Below, in pieces: positions 34,900-46,340 of a stretch of 64,000 nt of DNA (positions are counted from its first letter, which is position 1; each line of letters starts with the position of its first letter). The notes beneath the pieces were generated by a model that was not told the origin of the DNA, ran no database searches, and was given only the letters and a program-made list of their open reading frames with translations. Source of the stretch: Cervus elaphus (lineage: Eukaryota; Chordata; Mammalia; Artiodactyla; Cervidae); the NCBI RefSeq assembly GCF_910594005.1, contig NC_057815.1, positions 66,106,052-66,170,051 of the forward strand. The letters run 5' to 3'. The translations under genes were made by a program, and so were the position numbers.

Positions 34900-35425
34900 C
34901 ATCAGGGTGACTCCTGCACGCTTTGAGTCTGGCAATCCCAGGTTCCAATTTCTACTCTTCTCCTTAGGCACAAGATTTAGTTAGTTTGAGTCTTTGTTTC
35001 CTTGTATGAAAAACGGGGATAATAAAAATACCTATCTCGTGGGGATGTTGTGATCAAATTAAATGAGATAACATGTGAGACAAAAATGAGCTCCCTGATA
35101 GCTCAAACAGTAGAAAATCTACCTGCGATGCAGGAGATCAGGGTTCAACCCCTGGGTTGGAAAGATCTCCTAGAGAAGCGAATGGCAACCCACTCCATTA
35201 TTCTTTCCCGCAGAATTCCATGGAAAAAGGAGACCAGTAGGCTCCTTTGGGAAGGTGAGAACCCAGGCTGCAATGGTGGCGCTGCAGTAGGCTACAGTCC
35301 ATGGGGTTGCAAAGAGTGGGACACAACTGAGCGACTAACACTTTCACTTTCACTTCGATGTATGCAATATGCCTGGCACGTGGCAGGTATCCCCCAAAAC
35401 AGTAGCTGTTATTACTTAGGCAGGC
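34900..35425 (+). mobile_element. MIR split by a Bov-tA SINE
   Basis: The MIR 5' and middle part runs 34900-35080 ('ctggcaatcccaggttccaatttctac', 'ttgtttccttgtatgaaaaacggggataataaaaatacctatctcg', 'attaaatgagataacatg'). Its 3' part resumes at about 35361-35425 ('atgcctggcacgtggcaggtatcc', 'agtagctgttattac'). The Bov-tA at 35087-35358 sits between the halves. Confidence 0.8.
35087..35358 (+). mobile_element. Bov-tA SINE carrying a 50-bp internal insertion
   Basis: Head (CTCCCTGATAGCTCAAACAG), B-box-like GTTCAACCCCTGGGTTGG, the CAACCCACTCCATTATTCTT body and the GGCTACAGTCCATGGGGTTG end are in order. Between the AGTAGGCT at 35236-35243 and the same octamer at 35286-35293, about 50 bases are present that the family normally lacks. 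They include the 37-bp segment also found at 34283. Confidence 0.92.
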
Positions 35426-36969
35426 TTCCACGAGCAGCCGTGCACCCTTCCACAAGGCCAGGACCACACACATGTGCATGTATCTGTCTATATTCTGGGC
35501 CCCAGGTGCCCTTCTTGCCTCACCTGGCCCTGCCCTTCCATCCATCCATTCACCACCTTCTGGAGTATTCTGCCACATGCCAGGTCTGCAACTGGGCAGC
35601 AGGGACGGGTAAACAGCTAAACAGAGCTGAATTGCTGAAAGGGGAGAGAAGGCATTTCCAGCAGTGAGACTGGTGGGTGCAAAGGCCCAGAGGCTTAAAT
35701 AAATCAGTACAGAGCAAGATCCAGGGCCGTCCCGGTGTCTCACTCTCGCCTGCTCCTCTCTCCCACCCCTAGCCCTGTGCTTCTTTGGCAGATGGTCCAG
35801 AGGAGGAGGGAAGTGTAGGGGGGAGGAGCTGCAGTATCTCCCAGGACCCAGGGAGATGGCTGACCTGAGACAGAAGGAAAGAAGTCAGGTCATGTCCATG
35901 GGGCTGTGGTGTGACCTTGAGGGTCAATGGCCAGGGCAGTAACAAGGAAACTGAGACGTGGGCAGATGGATCCCAGTCTGGCTCAGACACTGAGACCTCA
36001 CACAGCAGGTCTCCGATATGCTTGCCCGTGGAATGTATGAGGCATACAGATTATCCCAGAGTCCTAGGGACTCCAGAGATAACCTCTTCCACCATTCCTC
36101 TTCAGGTTACCACCAGGGAAACTGAGGCCCAGGGAAGGGGAAGGGGTCCATTTGGGCTCTGAAACCTCCCTCAGGCTGTGCTGGCTTCTCACCATGTTGC
36201 ATTTTAGCAGTTTTGATGAAGAACAACTATTAAGCACATCACCTTTTCCCAAAAGAACCATATTTAACACAGAAGTAGCACTCCTGACCAGGGTGGAGCA
36301 CTAGCTATCAAATCAATCATAGCCCGAAATAATAGATCTCAACAACCACTACCAAGTACTCTAAATCACCAATTCATCATCCCATAAAGGAGACAGCAGC
36401 ACCAGACCCTGGACCCCACAGGGGCTGAAATTTAGGTCAAACCACCTCTGCCAGCTGTCAGGGGTGCCAAGGTGCATCCTGGGTAGACACTGTCTCTTAC
36501 TCTCCCAATCTGATGGATATCATCAACCCCATTTTAAAGATGACGAAAGTGAGGCTCAGAGGCACAATGACTGACCACAGCCACAAAGCTAAGAGTGGTG
36601 GAGCGAACCAGAGCCTGGGAGCGCCTGATCCGAAAGCATCAGGACTTTTCGCTCCCCGCTCAAGAGGCAGGACTGACCCAGCAAAAACAAACATGCTGGC
36701 AACTGGAGACTGCCTTAGTTAATTGGTGGTTATTATGAAGTGCTCACTGTGTTCAGAAGGACTTGCTGACCAAGGAGGCAAAGCTCAGCAATTCTTCCTC
36801 TGAACCAAATTCCTGACTCCATCCTTGGCCCTCACTGGGCTGAAAGGCAAGGCCATGCTTTTCTGAAGCCCAGCCCTGGAGCTCTGCACTTGGAAGTCTC
36901 CTCTGAGAAGACTGGAACCATCGCATTTCCCTCCCAGGCTCACACTCATAGCAATTCCAGGCTGTCTGA

Positions 36970-37110
36970 TCAGACAGGCCTCTGCCCTGCCACTTCCTGC
37001 CTGTGTGGCCTTGGTCTGGGCAAAGGACTTCAGTTCTGAGTCCCAGTATCTTCATCTGTCAAACAGGGATAATCCTCCCCTCAGAGTAAAGCTGTGAGGA
37101 TTAAAGGAGA
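36970..37110 (+). mobile_element. MIR fragment
   Basis: The phrases 'tgtgtggccttggtctgggcaaagg', 'atcttcatctgtcaaacagggataat' and 'gctgtgaggattaaaggag' follow MIR order. Confidence 0.75.
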
Positions 37111-38229
37111 CTTACACACCAAGCCCCCGGTGGCAGCTGCCCTGCCTCCAGCCTTAGGCCCCCACAGTTTTCCCTGACTTCTCAGGCCCTGCCTGCTAAC
37201 ACCAAAAGGCAGGATAAAGGAATAGGAACAAAGCTGAAAACAACAAGAATACCCCAGATCCCTCCACAGGCTGGAAGGACAGGGAGGGGGTGGGAGGACC
37301 CTGCCCAGGTCCACAGGTCCCACCCTCACAGCCCACCACCAGGCACTGCCGTCACCATGTCAGTCCAGGCGCTGAAGGATGCAGAGACTGACCCAGGGCA
37401 CACGGCACATGAGAGGCTCAGCGCTGGCAGCCCCTCTGCCCTGGTTCTGTTCCCGGTCCTCCTCCCCGGGGCCACTCACCACCTGCTCGCTGACTTCGGG
37501 CCCTCCACTGCCCCTCCCAGAGGCCCCACAGGGCCAACAAGAAGCCCAGCTGCTAGAGCACCTGCCCTTGCCTCTGGGGCCTCAGAATGGAGACCGCGAG
37601 GCCTTCTCCTCACGGCCATCCCAAATCTCAAGAGCAGCTCCAGGGCTCTGACACAGGGATCAGGGAAGCAGAGGTGGAGGTGTGCAGAGGAGAGAGGTCT
37701 GCTGAGGCCTGCTTTCCCAAGACCGCCACTCGCTGGGTCTTCGCTATTTTGTCCTCATGCCTGAGCCCGGCTGTGCCCTGCCCAGGCAGCCTACCCTGTC
37801 CCTACACTCTGCAGGTTGGTCTTGGGGCCTGCTCCTCCATCCCACCGGCTCCCTTCGTCAGCAACGCTGTGATGCATCGATTCATCTTGGCCCCTTGTTC
37901 ATCTTGGCGTCCCCAGTGCCTGGCGCAGTTTAGTAAAGAAACATTGCCTGAGTGGAAAGAGGGACAGGTGAGCCACCAAAGACGCCAAGTCCATGTGAGC
38001 TCCTCGACTTTTAGAGCTCTGGGCCGTGGCTGGTGGCTCTCAGGGCTCTGTGGAGAAAGCAGGAAGGGTCGTTGTGAAAACCTCCGGGACGCTCATCAAA
38101 CTCTCCACGGCACGTGAGGCTGACTTCTGTTTCTGCCCTCATCCTCTTATAAAATGGAGTGTAAGTGGGGAGAGGGGGCAGAGACTAGTTAAGGGAGATT
38201 CTGGGGCTTTCTGTAAGACCTTTAATAAC

Positions 38230-38580
38230 TCTGATTTTAAAAAAAGGTAAATTAAATCTGTACTGAAACATCAATTTACACTTAGTAAATTAGCAAAAAT
38301 ATATAAAGTGCCCACTGCTCATGAGGATATGGTAAAACTGTTACCCAGTTAGTGACAGCAAAAGCTGGTTCCACTATTCGGAAAAGCAATTTGGCAAATA
38401 TCTTTAAAATCCTAAAAATGTATCTTTTAACTCAGTTTCTGGACCTCCAGGAACCAAAATTTTTACACGGGGGTGGGGGGGGGTGGGGGGGGTGGGGGTA
38501 ATATGAAATAAGAAAAAAAGTTCTGTTACAATATTCATGACAATAATATTGCATTTGTAATTAGCAAAATATATTGGAGG
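38230..38580 (+). mobile_element. Old L1 fragment with a G-run tract
   Basis: 'ccactattcggaaaagcaatttggcaaatatctttaaaatcc' followed by 'aaaatgtatcttttaactcag' and 'aatattcatgacaataatattgc' is old L1-type sequence. A G-rich low-complexity tract (38469-38498) interrupts it. Confidence 0.6.
38469..38498 (+). repeat. G-run tract, strong G-quadruplex candidate
   Basis: Four guanine runs of 5, 9, 8 and 5, each separated by a single T, then a T. Single-base loops give the most stable class of predicted intramolecular quadruplex. The G-rich strand is the non-template strand for any plus transcript and the template strand for STARD10. Confidence 0.9.
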
Positions 38581-40752
38581 ACAATCTGGAACACCACCAA
38601 CAGCAGGGCCTGGTTCAGTTAAGAATGATACATCACCTTGAAGATTATCGCCCCGCTGCTGAGGAAGGACAGTGGGCTCCCTCTGGATACGGGCGCGGGC
38701 AGGGGCCCCGCAGAACCCAGAAGAGGCCTGGCAGGCAGCAGCTGCCGGAAGTGTTCCTGAATTAATAATTCTGTAGCAATGCAAGAAATTTCCACAGATG
38801 CAATGTTAAATGAACAAAAGAGGACACAAACTTGTATCTATGCCACAGGCTCGATTGTATATAAATTATCTACACCCTTGAATGAGAGCTGGAAGGAAAA
38901 CAGGGAAAAGTTTTACTCGGGAATTGAGGCTGGCTGTGCCTCATTTTGGGGTTCTTGTTACTGTTGGTACAAGAGAGTTTATACAAGATAAAGAAACTAT
39001 ATTTTTTTCCCCTAGGTTAAGAGTGTGGTCCAGAATCTCAGGGGCCTGGTTCCCTGGACCTGGGAGCCTGGACTCAGCTGAGATGGGCCTGAGGCTGCCC
39101 AGGGAATGCTCTGTGTAGTATGGCCATGCTGAGAGTGGGGCCAGAGGGGACTCAAGAGTCCTTCCATTCTCAGCCAGGACACAGGCATGAAACCTGTGGG
39201 CTCGGGGCAGGGACAGAGAAAAGTAGGGGGATGCAGGTACAGGGAGGGGCACCCCAAAGCAGATTCTTACAGAATGTACAGCAGATGGCACCCATGTGTA
39301 AGGTCAGGGAAGAGGCTCCTGGCAGAGGTGCTGGACTGGAAAGGGCCTGGACTGGCTGGGGGAAGGACAGAGCTCATGTGGTTCCACAAGGTAACCCGAG
39401 TGAAGAAGGATGGAAGTGGGAGGAAATGGAGCTCTCCCTTGGGTACCTCAGACTGTTCATTCATTCATCCATTCAGCAAACGTTAACAGCATGCCAGCTC
39501 TGTGCCAGGTGCTGTGCTGGGGCCTTGCAAATTCTCCTAATTTCATCCTCTCAACTACCCAGGAAGAGGGAAGATTGGGCCCATTTGTAAATGGTGGCTG
39601 AGAAAAGTGAAGAACCATTCAGGAACCCAGTGTGACCCGAAGTCGACTGCTAAAGTTGTTCTTTAAGATTTAGGCTCTGCTCTGTCAAGGACTCAAGGAA
39701 TCCCAGGTGGGCTAGGACTTGGCCAGATAAGGCCTGTCCCTGGGGAGTCCCCACTAGGGACTGGGCTAGAGGCAGCTCTGCCTGGAGTAAGGGGAGCTGG
39801 AAGCACGCAGCAGGTTTGGTGTGGGCCCCTCACAAGGTCTCCTTTCCCCAGCTCCTGGCTCATAGTTCTCATCTGCAAAATGACTAGACAAGCCTCTTCT
39901 GAAGGGAAGAGCATCTGGCACCAGACAACCTCAACCCATCTTCTCTACAAAAGTGTGGCCCTCCTGAGACTGGTGGGAGGTGGAGGTACTGCATGTCTAC
40001 CCGAAACACAGCTCCCAGAGGCTGCTAGGCCAGGCCAAGCTAGGCCCCTCTGCTGCTCTCTACCAGGGCTGAGTGACTCAGCCCTACTCTGCTCCCATCC
40101 CCCTGCCCTCCTCCTAGTCTCCAGCAGCCTCCCTGGACCCCTGCCCCCACCCCCCAGGCCTCGGCATCTGAGGCACACCCTGCTCTGACCTCTGAGAAGC
40201 TGACCTCCTGGTCTGGAGCTCCCGCCACTTTGTTCCAGCCCTGGGGGAGGTGGGGGAGCCCGACAGAGGAGGGAGACCTGAGAAAGAACAGAGTGGGTGG
40301 ATCTGAAAGAAAAGACAGTCGGGGAGATCAGTGAGACAAGACAGGGGCCAGGGCTGACACCCAGACAAGTAGACAGAGACAAATTGGATAAACACTTCCC
40401 AGGAGTTCAGGGGCTGCCAGTGGTCTCATGCTCCCAAAGCTCTCTAGTAAGCTCTGGACTGCATCTTCAACGGCTTCCTGGGCACCACCCCCTGCACAGC
40501 CCACAAAGCTCACCCTAACCATGTCCACTATTGTATTACCCAAGCCCAACGCCCACCCGCCTCTGCTCCCCTCCTGTGCCTGGAACCTGGGATTCCGCTT
40601 GGCCATGACCTTCCCAACAACCTCCCTTTGCCAGACTCAGGCAGGCCTCACCATCCTTGCTTGGACCACTGCTGCCGCACCTTCATCACTGGTTTCCGGA
40701 CTTCCAGGTCAAGCTGTCACCTGCGGCCAGGAGCTTTCTAAAACCCAGTGAC

Positions 40753-40878
40753 GGGAATTCCCTGGTGGTCCATTGGGTTAGGACTCTGTGCTTTCACTGC
40801 TAAGGACCTAGGGTCGATCCCTGGTGAGGGAACTAAGATCCCACAAGCCACGTGGTGCAGCCAAATAAAATAAAAAAT
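40753..40878 (+). mobile_element. CHR-type SINE with perfect 12-bp target duplication
   Basis: Head GGGAATTCCCTGGTGGTCCA, then TCGATCCCTGGTGAGGGAAC and the ACTAAGATCCCACAAGCC segment, with an AAATAAAATAAAAAAT tail. The repeat aaaacccagtga lies at 40740-40751 and 40879-40890. Confidence 0.95.
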
Positions 40879-41640
40879 AAAACCCAGTGATGATGACACT
40901 GCCCAGCCTGAAAGCCTCTGCTGCTTCTCCCTGCCTTCAAGATCAAATCCTAAAACGTCCTCCCCACTCTGGCTCAGCCTCCACTCTTTCCTCACCCTTA
41001 GTCCGCACCCACCAAGACCTTCTCAGCCTGCCCCCTAACTCCTGTTGGGCCCCCAGGTCTTACCCAGATACTCCTGCCCCCCACCACGCTGTCACCCACG
41101 CCTCTCGTGGCCTGAGGAGTCACGGAAGGCTGTCACCATCTTCCCCAGTCTCTCCACTAGGCCTTCAGAGCAGGACTCAGGTGTGATCCATCCCCAGGCC
41201 CCAAGCACCAGCCAGAGGCTGGTAGAGTGGGTGGGATGCATGAGAAGAGGTTTGCTGAACGAATAAATAACTGAGACAGGAAAAAAAAAAAGGCAGGTGG
41301 GGAAGAAAAGGGACAAGTAGAGACATACAGGTAGAGGTAGAACCATCACAGACAGGGATAGAAAACACCCTAAGGGGAGACTCTGAGACCCAGAGACAGG
41401 CCCAGAGGCAAAGACAGGAGGCTGCAGGGAAGCAGGGAGGGGAAGACCGAGGCAGAGCCAGAGCTGAGCTGGGGGGGCGGAAGCCACTGGAAGACAGCTG
41501 AGGAGACATAATTGGATCAGAGACAACTCTGCTGCAGTGAGGGGGTGTGACTCACACACACAGAGTAATGCCAGACACAGAAACACACACAGTCTCACAC
41601 TCAGAGGCACAGACACATACCTCAGGTGCATGTACAGACG

Positions 41641-41659
41641 CACACACACACACACACAC
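41641..41659. repeat. (CA)n microsatellite
   Basis: An uninterrupted CA run of about 9 units, inside a wider CA-rich stretch (41535-41660) in STARD10 intron 1. Confidence 0.9.
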
Positions 41660-44444
41660 TCAACATGGATTTAATGACCCTTGTCAGGTGCCCTGCCCTG
41701 AGGGGCTCACAGTCTACCCAACCAAGGACCAGATCATACACACGCACCCACAGTCCAGCTCCACACACAGAAGGTCCAAATATAGAAGGCCAGACAACTC
41801 CCATCACATCATCCTGTCTTCATAACACACAAACACCATCTGGTATCTTATGCTTGCCTCCCCCTCAGGATGTAAACTCATGACAACAGGGTCTGATCTG
41901 TTTGGTTTGCCACTAAATTCCTGGATATACTTGGTGTATAGCATGTTCACCATATAGTATGTTGAATGAATGAAGACTGGAGACCCACAAGGGAACTCCA
42001 TTTGCTCTGGTTGTCAGGCCTCTGCCTTCAGACTTAACACTTCTCTGGTCCAGTACCAGGCCCGAGGCAATCTAGAAGAGTCCAAAACTAGGAAGGGGGC
42101 ATCAAGGAGAGGCTGGAGGGGATTCTCAGAAAGCCAGGGTTAGATGACAGGAAACTCAAAGGATGAGATTAAATGGCCCAGGCGATGCAGAGGAGACCAA
42201 AGGTGGGATTTACCCCTACTTCCCATGGAGGAGGTAAACTTGCAGGCATTGTTCAGCTGTCCCAAGACAGAGGATTCTAGACACAGGTCAGAAGTAACAA
42301 GTAGCTGCCTTCAGGGAGCCAGGCTGAGAGATAGGGAGGCAGTTGTTATACTAAAGCCTCAGAGAACAGCTCCAGCTGCCCAGTGCCACTGCCCAGCCTC
42401 TCTTTAATAACAAGTGAGAGGGGTCTGTATTTGGTGTAGGACCCACCACTAAGTTCTGGGCCTGATACTTTCCTCCACGGCCTGTGTTTCTGCAGCTCCA
42501 GGGATCCTCGAGCACTGAGGCCAGACCACATATGCTTGAGGAGAGAAAGTGAAGCACAACGGGCACCTCAAGTCCAGTGCCTGGTCTGAGCACCTTTCCT
42601 CTCACCTGTTGAGGGGGCGGGTGGGGGGTGGTGCTCACCTGCCCAGGTCAGGGGTAAAGGTAAGAGAGCAGGGCGGGAATAGAGTTTCTAACTCCACTGG
42701 AGGTTGCTGGCCCCTCATTAACAGACTGGAGATGTCCAGCTGAGGTCCAAGATCCCTAAGGAGTGCCAGGCCTCTGGTGTCACGGCACCCACAGCCCTGG
42801 CTCCAGGTGGCTCTACCAGGCACAGAGACACAGGGGAAGAAAGAAAACCCATCTGTCTCCAGGACTGCCTCCTTTCTCTCATCTCCTGAAACTTTAAAGA
42901 CTCTCGGCTGGAAACTGATCTGGGGCTCGTTAAAGTTTAAAAGCCAGAGCCTGGGGAGCTGGTCATGGAGGCACAGAGCCAGCCTGCGGGCCTGAGGGCT
43001 CTTCTGGGCCCAGTGTGGACACGGACTGAAGGCACCACCCCACCAGCTCCTTGCCCCCCGGGACTGCATATTTTATACTATCTCACATCCCAGCCTGCAC
43101 AAGAGTTATGCTATAACCACCATGTTGTCCTTTATCCCTCCTAAATCTTTCTGGAGGCAATCCCGTGCTCCACTCCCCACAGGCCCTACTTTAGTGCAGG
43201 CCTTGGCATGTCTGTGCAGACAAATAGAGCAGCATCTTCCTCCTACCACCCACCTTGTCTAAAACCCTGCCCAGTAGCCTAGAACCTCTGGGACCCAAAT
43301 TCAAGAGCCTTGATCTAGTTGTCTAATCACCTCCACCTGTCTGAGTTCCAAGCCCCACAATATACCACCTGCAGTTCTCCTCACATCGCCCTGTTTCCTT
43401 CCTCGGGGGCCTTTACATAGCTCTTCCTCTGTATGAAATGTTCCCAGTGCTGTCAAACCTGTACTCCCCACTCTCAACCCAATTCCAAACCGATCACCTG
43501 AGCATTCCTCCTCTGAGAAGCCTTCCCTGGTCTCCAGGGATGGCTCAGAGGCCCCCTCCAGGTCTCTACAGCTCCTGTGACAAGTGTCTGTTCCAGCATC
43601 CTGATTTCCCTCTTTGTTTCCTACCTGAACGAAGTGCCCAAAGACAGGCAGGCCAGCACAGCTGCTCGCATGCGACAGATGAGGAAGCTAAAGCTGGGGC
43701 AGGGGCAGCGATCTGCCCAAGGCCACATGGCCGGGACCCTGAACCCTGTTCTCTCCCCCTGTAGGAAGGACCTCCAGGAACACCTCCCTAAAGCCTCCAG
43801 CCAGCTCTGAACTTTCCTGTCTCTGATTTCTTCCACCTGAAGATCCAGACCCCGGCTTCGGGAGGGCAGCTCTCTGGGAGCCCTGTTTCTTAAGGACAGA
43901 TCTGGACAACTTCCTCCAGCTGCCCCTACACCAAGTCAGAGCTAGAACCATCCAGGAATCCAGGCCAGGGGTTCTCAGGGCCTCAGGAGCCCATCTAGGG
44001 ACCTCTCAGACAGCACAGACCAGCAAGGCTTTAGCTCTCCATTCTTACCCTGTGTCCAGTACTGCAGACACCCTTACCATGACCTAAGGCCAGGCTCTAC
44101 AAACCACCTGCCCAGCATCTTTCTAGAGAAATAGGGAAACTGAGCCCCAGAGGGGGCAGAAGCCCAGCCTAAACCTGAGCTCACTGAATCCAAACCCCTA
44201 AAACCCAATTAACTCCTGCCTCTGCCACCACAGATAAGAAGATTGACCCAGAAAGGTAAAGTGAACCCCAAGGTTACACAGTAAGGACTGGCTCTTGCTT
44301 GGCTGGGACCCCTCCAGGGTACCCTCTCACAATGACACAGCACTGGGAGACCTAAGGCAGGAGAGAGGGGTGGGTTCTGAGCGACAGGGTCCAGGAGATC
44401 GAAGGGCCCAGTGGTGCTAATAAGCAGGCCCGAGACACTGAAGC

Positions 44445-44600
44445 CATCCTGGCCTTGGAGTCTCAAGGACCTGGGTTCTGATCCTGCCTCAGCCACCTTC
44501 AAGTTGTTTGACTGCACAAGTGAATTCCTGCCCTGAACCTCAGCTTCCACATCTGTTCAATGGAGTTCGCAAGACACTTGTGAAGATTCAGTGGAAATAC
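44445..44600 (+). mobile_element. MIR fragment
   Basis: The order 'gacctgggttctgatcctgcctcagccacc', then 'cttccacatctgttcaatgga', then 'tgaagattcagtgg' fits MIR. A shorter MIR piece lies at 45985-46110. Confidence 0.72.
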
Positions 44601-46149
44601 ATGAAGAAAACCCCTGGCCCTGTGACTGTCTCCACCATCCCCATGACCCTTTTGAGTCCCATAGACCATTAAGAGTAAGAAGGGTCCTTGGAGATCCCTG
44701 AGATGATCCCAAATTTCACAGGGGAAGAAAATGAGGTGCTGAGAGAGGACAGACCTGAGCACTAGCCTAAGAGCTTGGAACCCAGGAGGCTGTGGCATGG
44801 AAGCAGGTGGACAGTGAGACAGGTCAGAGAGGGGTCACCAAGCTTTCTCCAAAGGGGAAGAGGAGCAGTCGTAGGACAGGAAGTCAGAAGAGATAGGTCC
44901 CCACTGCTCAGCTTCCTGTGGCAAGAGGAACCTCAGGTTCTCAGCCATGCTCCCCCAGGAGACCTCACACCCCTGCTCCAGCCAAGGCCCTCGAGGCCCC
45001 TACTCATTGGGACCCATCCTGCCTCACTCGTTAGCCTGTGAATATCCACCTCATGCAGTGGGCAGGGAGCCATCTGGAATTGTCGGTCTCTCTCCACCCT
45101 CTGGAGGTCTGGCCACCCTCTGCTCTCAGGTGGCTAGGTGCACAGCAGGATCAGAGAGCCTGAGCACGTGAGCATCAGGGCAGGACTGGGCTGGCCATGC
45201 CATGCCATCTCCAGCTTCCGTCCCCTGTGCCTCATCCCTCTCCATGGGACCCAGCACAGGTACTGAGTCTAGAGGCTCTTGGAGCCAGGAGAGCCCCATG
45301 GCACAGATGGAGAAATAGCCCAGAGAGGGCAGCGATGTGCCCACAGTCACACACAGAACATAAGAACACCATAACCAGGACTGTACCTCAGCCCCTTCTC
45401 CAGCTGGCCCTGCTCGAATAAATGACAGCCCCCTGGTTTCCCAATTCCCTCCTCTATAGCAGCTCTGAGGAAGCCTAGCCTGGGCACTGAGAGACCTGCA
45501 GTCAGGTGCCCAGAAGCCTTCTGCCTTGGGCCCAGGATCCGTGTTCAGCATCAGCCTTTGGGACAAGGCCTAACCTCACAGGAGGCGGTATCTGCCTCCT
45601 CTTTGGTGCTTAGAGCACTGTGCAGGCCTGGGACCAGGCCAGACCAGAGGGAGGGAAAGGGCAGAGGTGGCCTCCAGCAGTTCTGTCCCTCCTTCTGGCT
45701 CCAAATGCTGGGCCAGAGCCACAGTGACTTCCAGGAACCTCTGGACACAGGGGTAGGGAGAAGATAAGTCTGGGGGAAGCGGGGTGAGGTAGAGAAAATC
45801 AATCAGGTAGGCAGCTAGGTGGCTCCTCCCCCACCCTAGATTCACGTGCGCAGGGCATGTCCAGTGGGCAGCTGCCATTCCCAGCTCAGGGGGCAGACCA
45901 AGAACCAGCTGTGGGGAGTGGGGAGCTCAACAAATACCTGTGGTTGAGTCCCAGTCTCCTGGAGTGACCCAATCATTCCTGGGAACTCTGGCTTCAGAAC
46001 TGCTGTGTGACCTTGGCAAGCCACTCCCCTTTCTGGGCCTCAGCTTTTTCATTTATCAACAGGAATAGGATGATGAGAACACCGTGTCCTTCAAAGAGTT
46101 ACCGATGGGGTCAAATGCCAAAATGTTGACGAAGATGTGAGCCCAAGTG

Positions 46150-46340
46150 GACAGAGGAAGGGGCTCTGGAGCCAGGCTGACCTGGGTTCCACTTCTACCT
46201 TAGCTGCTGTGTGACCTCAGGCAAGTGACCTCACCTCTCAGCCTCAGTTTCTTTGTAGCTTGGAGATATGCTTACTACAGCCCAGGACTGGTCTGAAGGT
46301 CAATCAAGCAATGCAGATAAATGCTCGACTCAGAGCAGCG
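46150..46340 (+). mobile_element. MIR fragment
   Basis: 'gctctggagccaggctgacctgggttcc', then 'agctgctgtgtgacctcaggcaagtgacctcacctctcagcctcagtttc', is the MIR 5' half and core. Confidence 0.85.
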
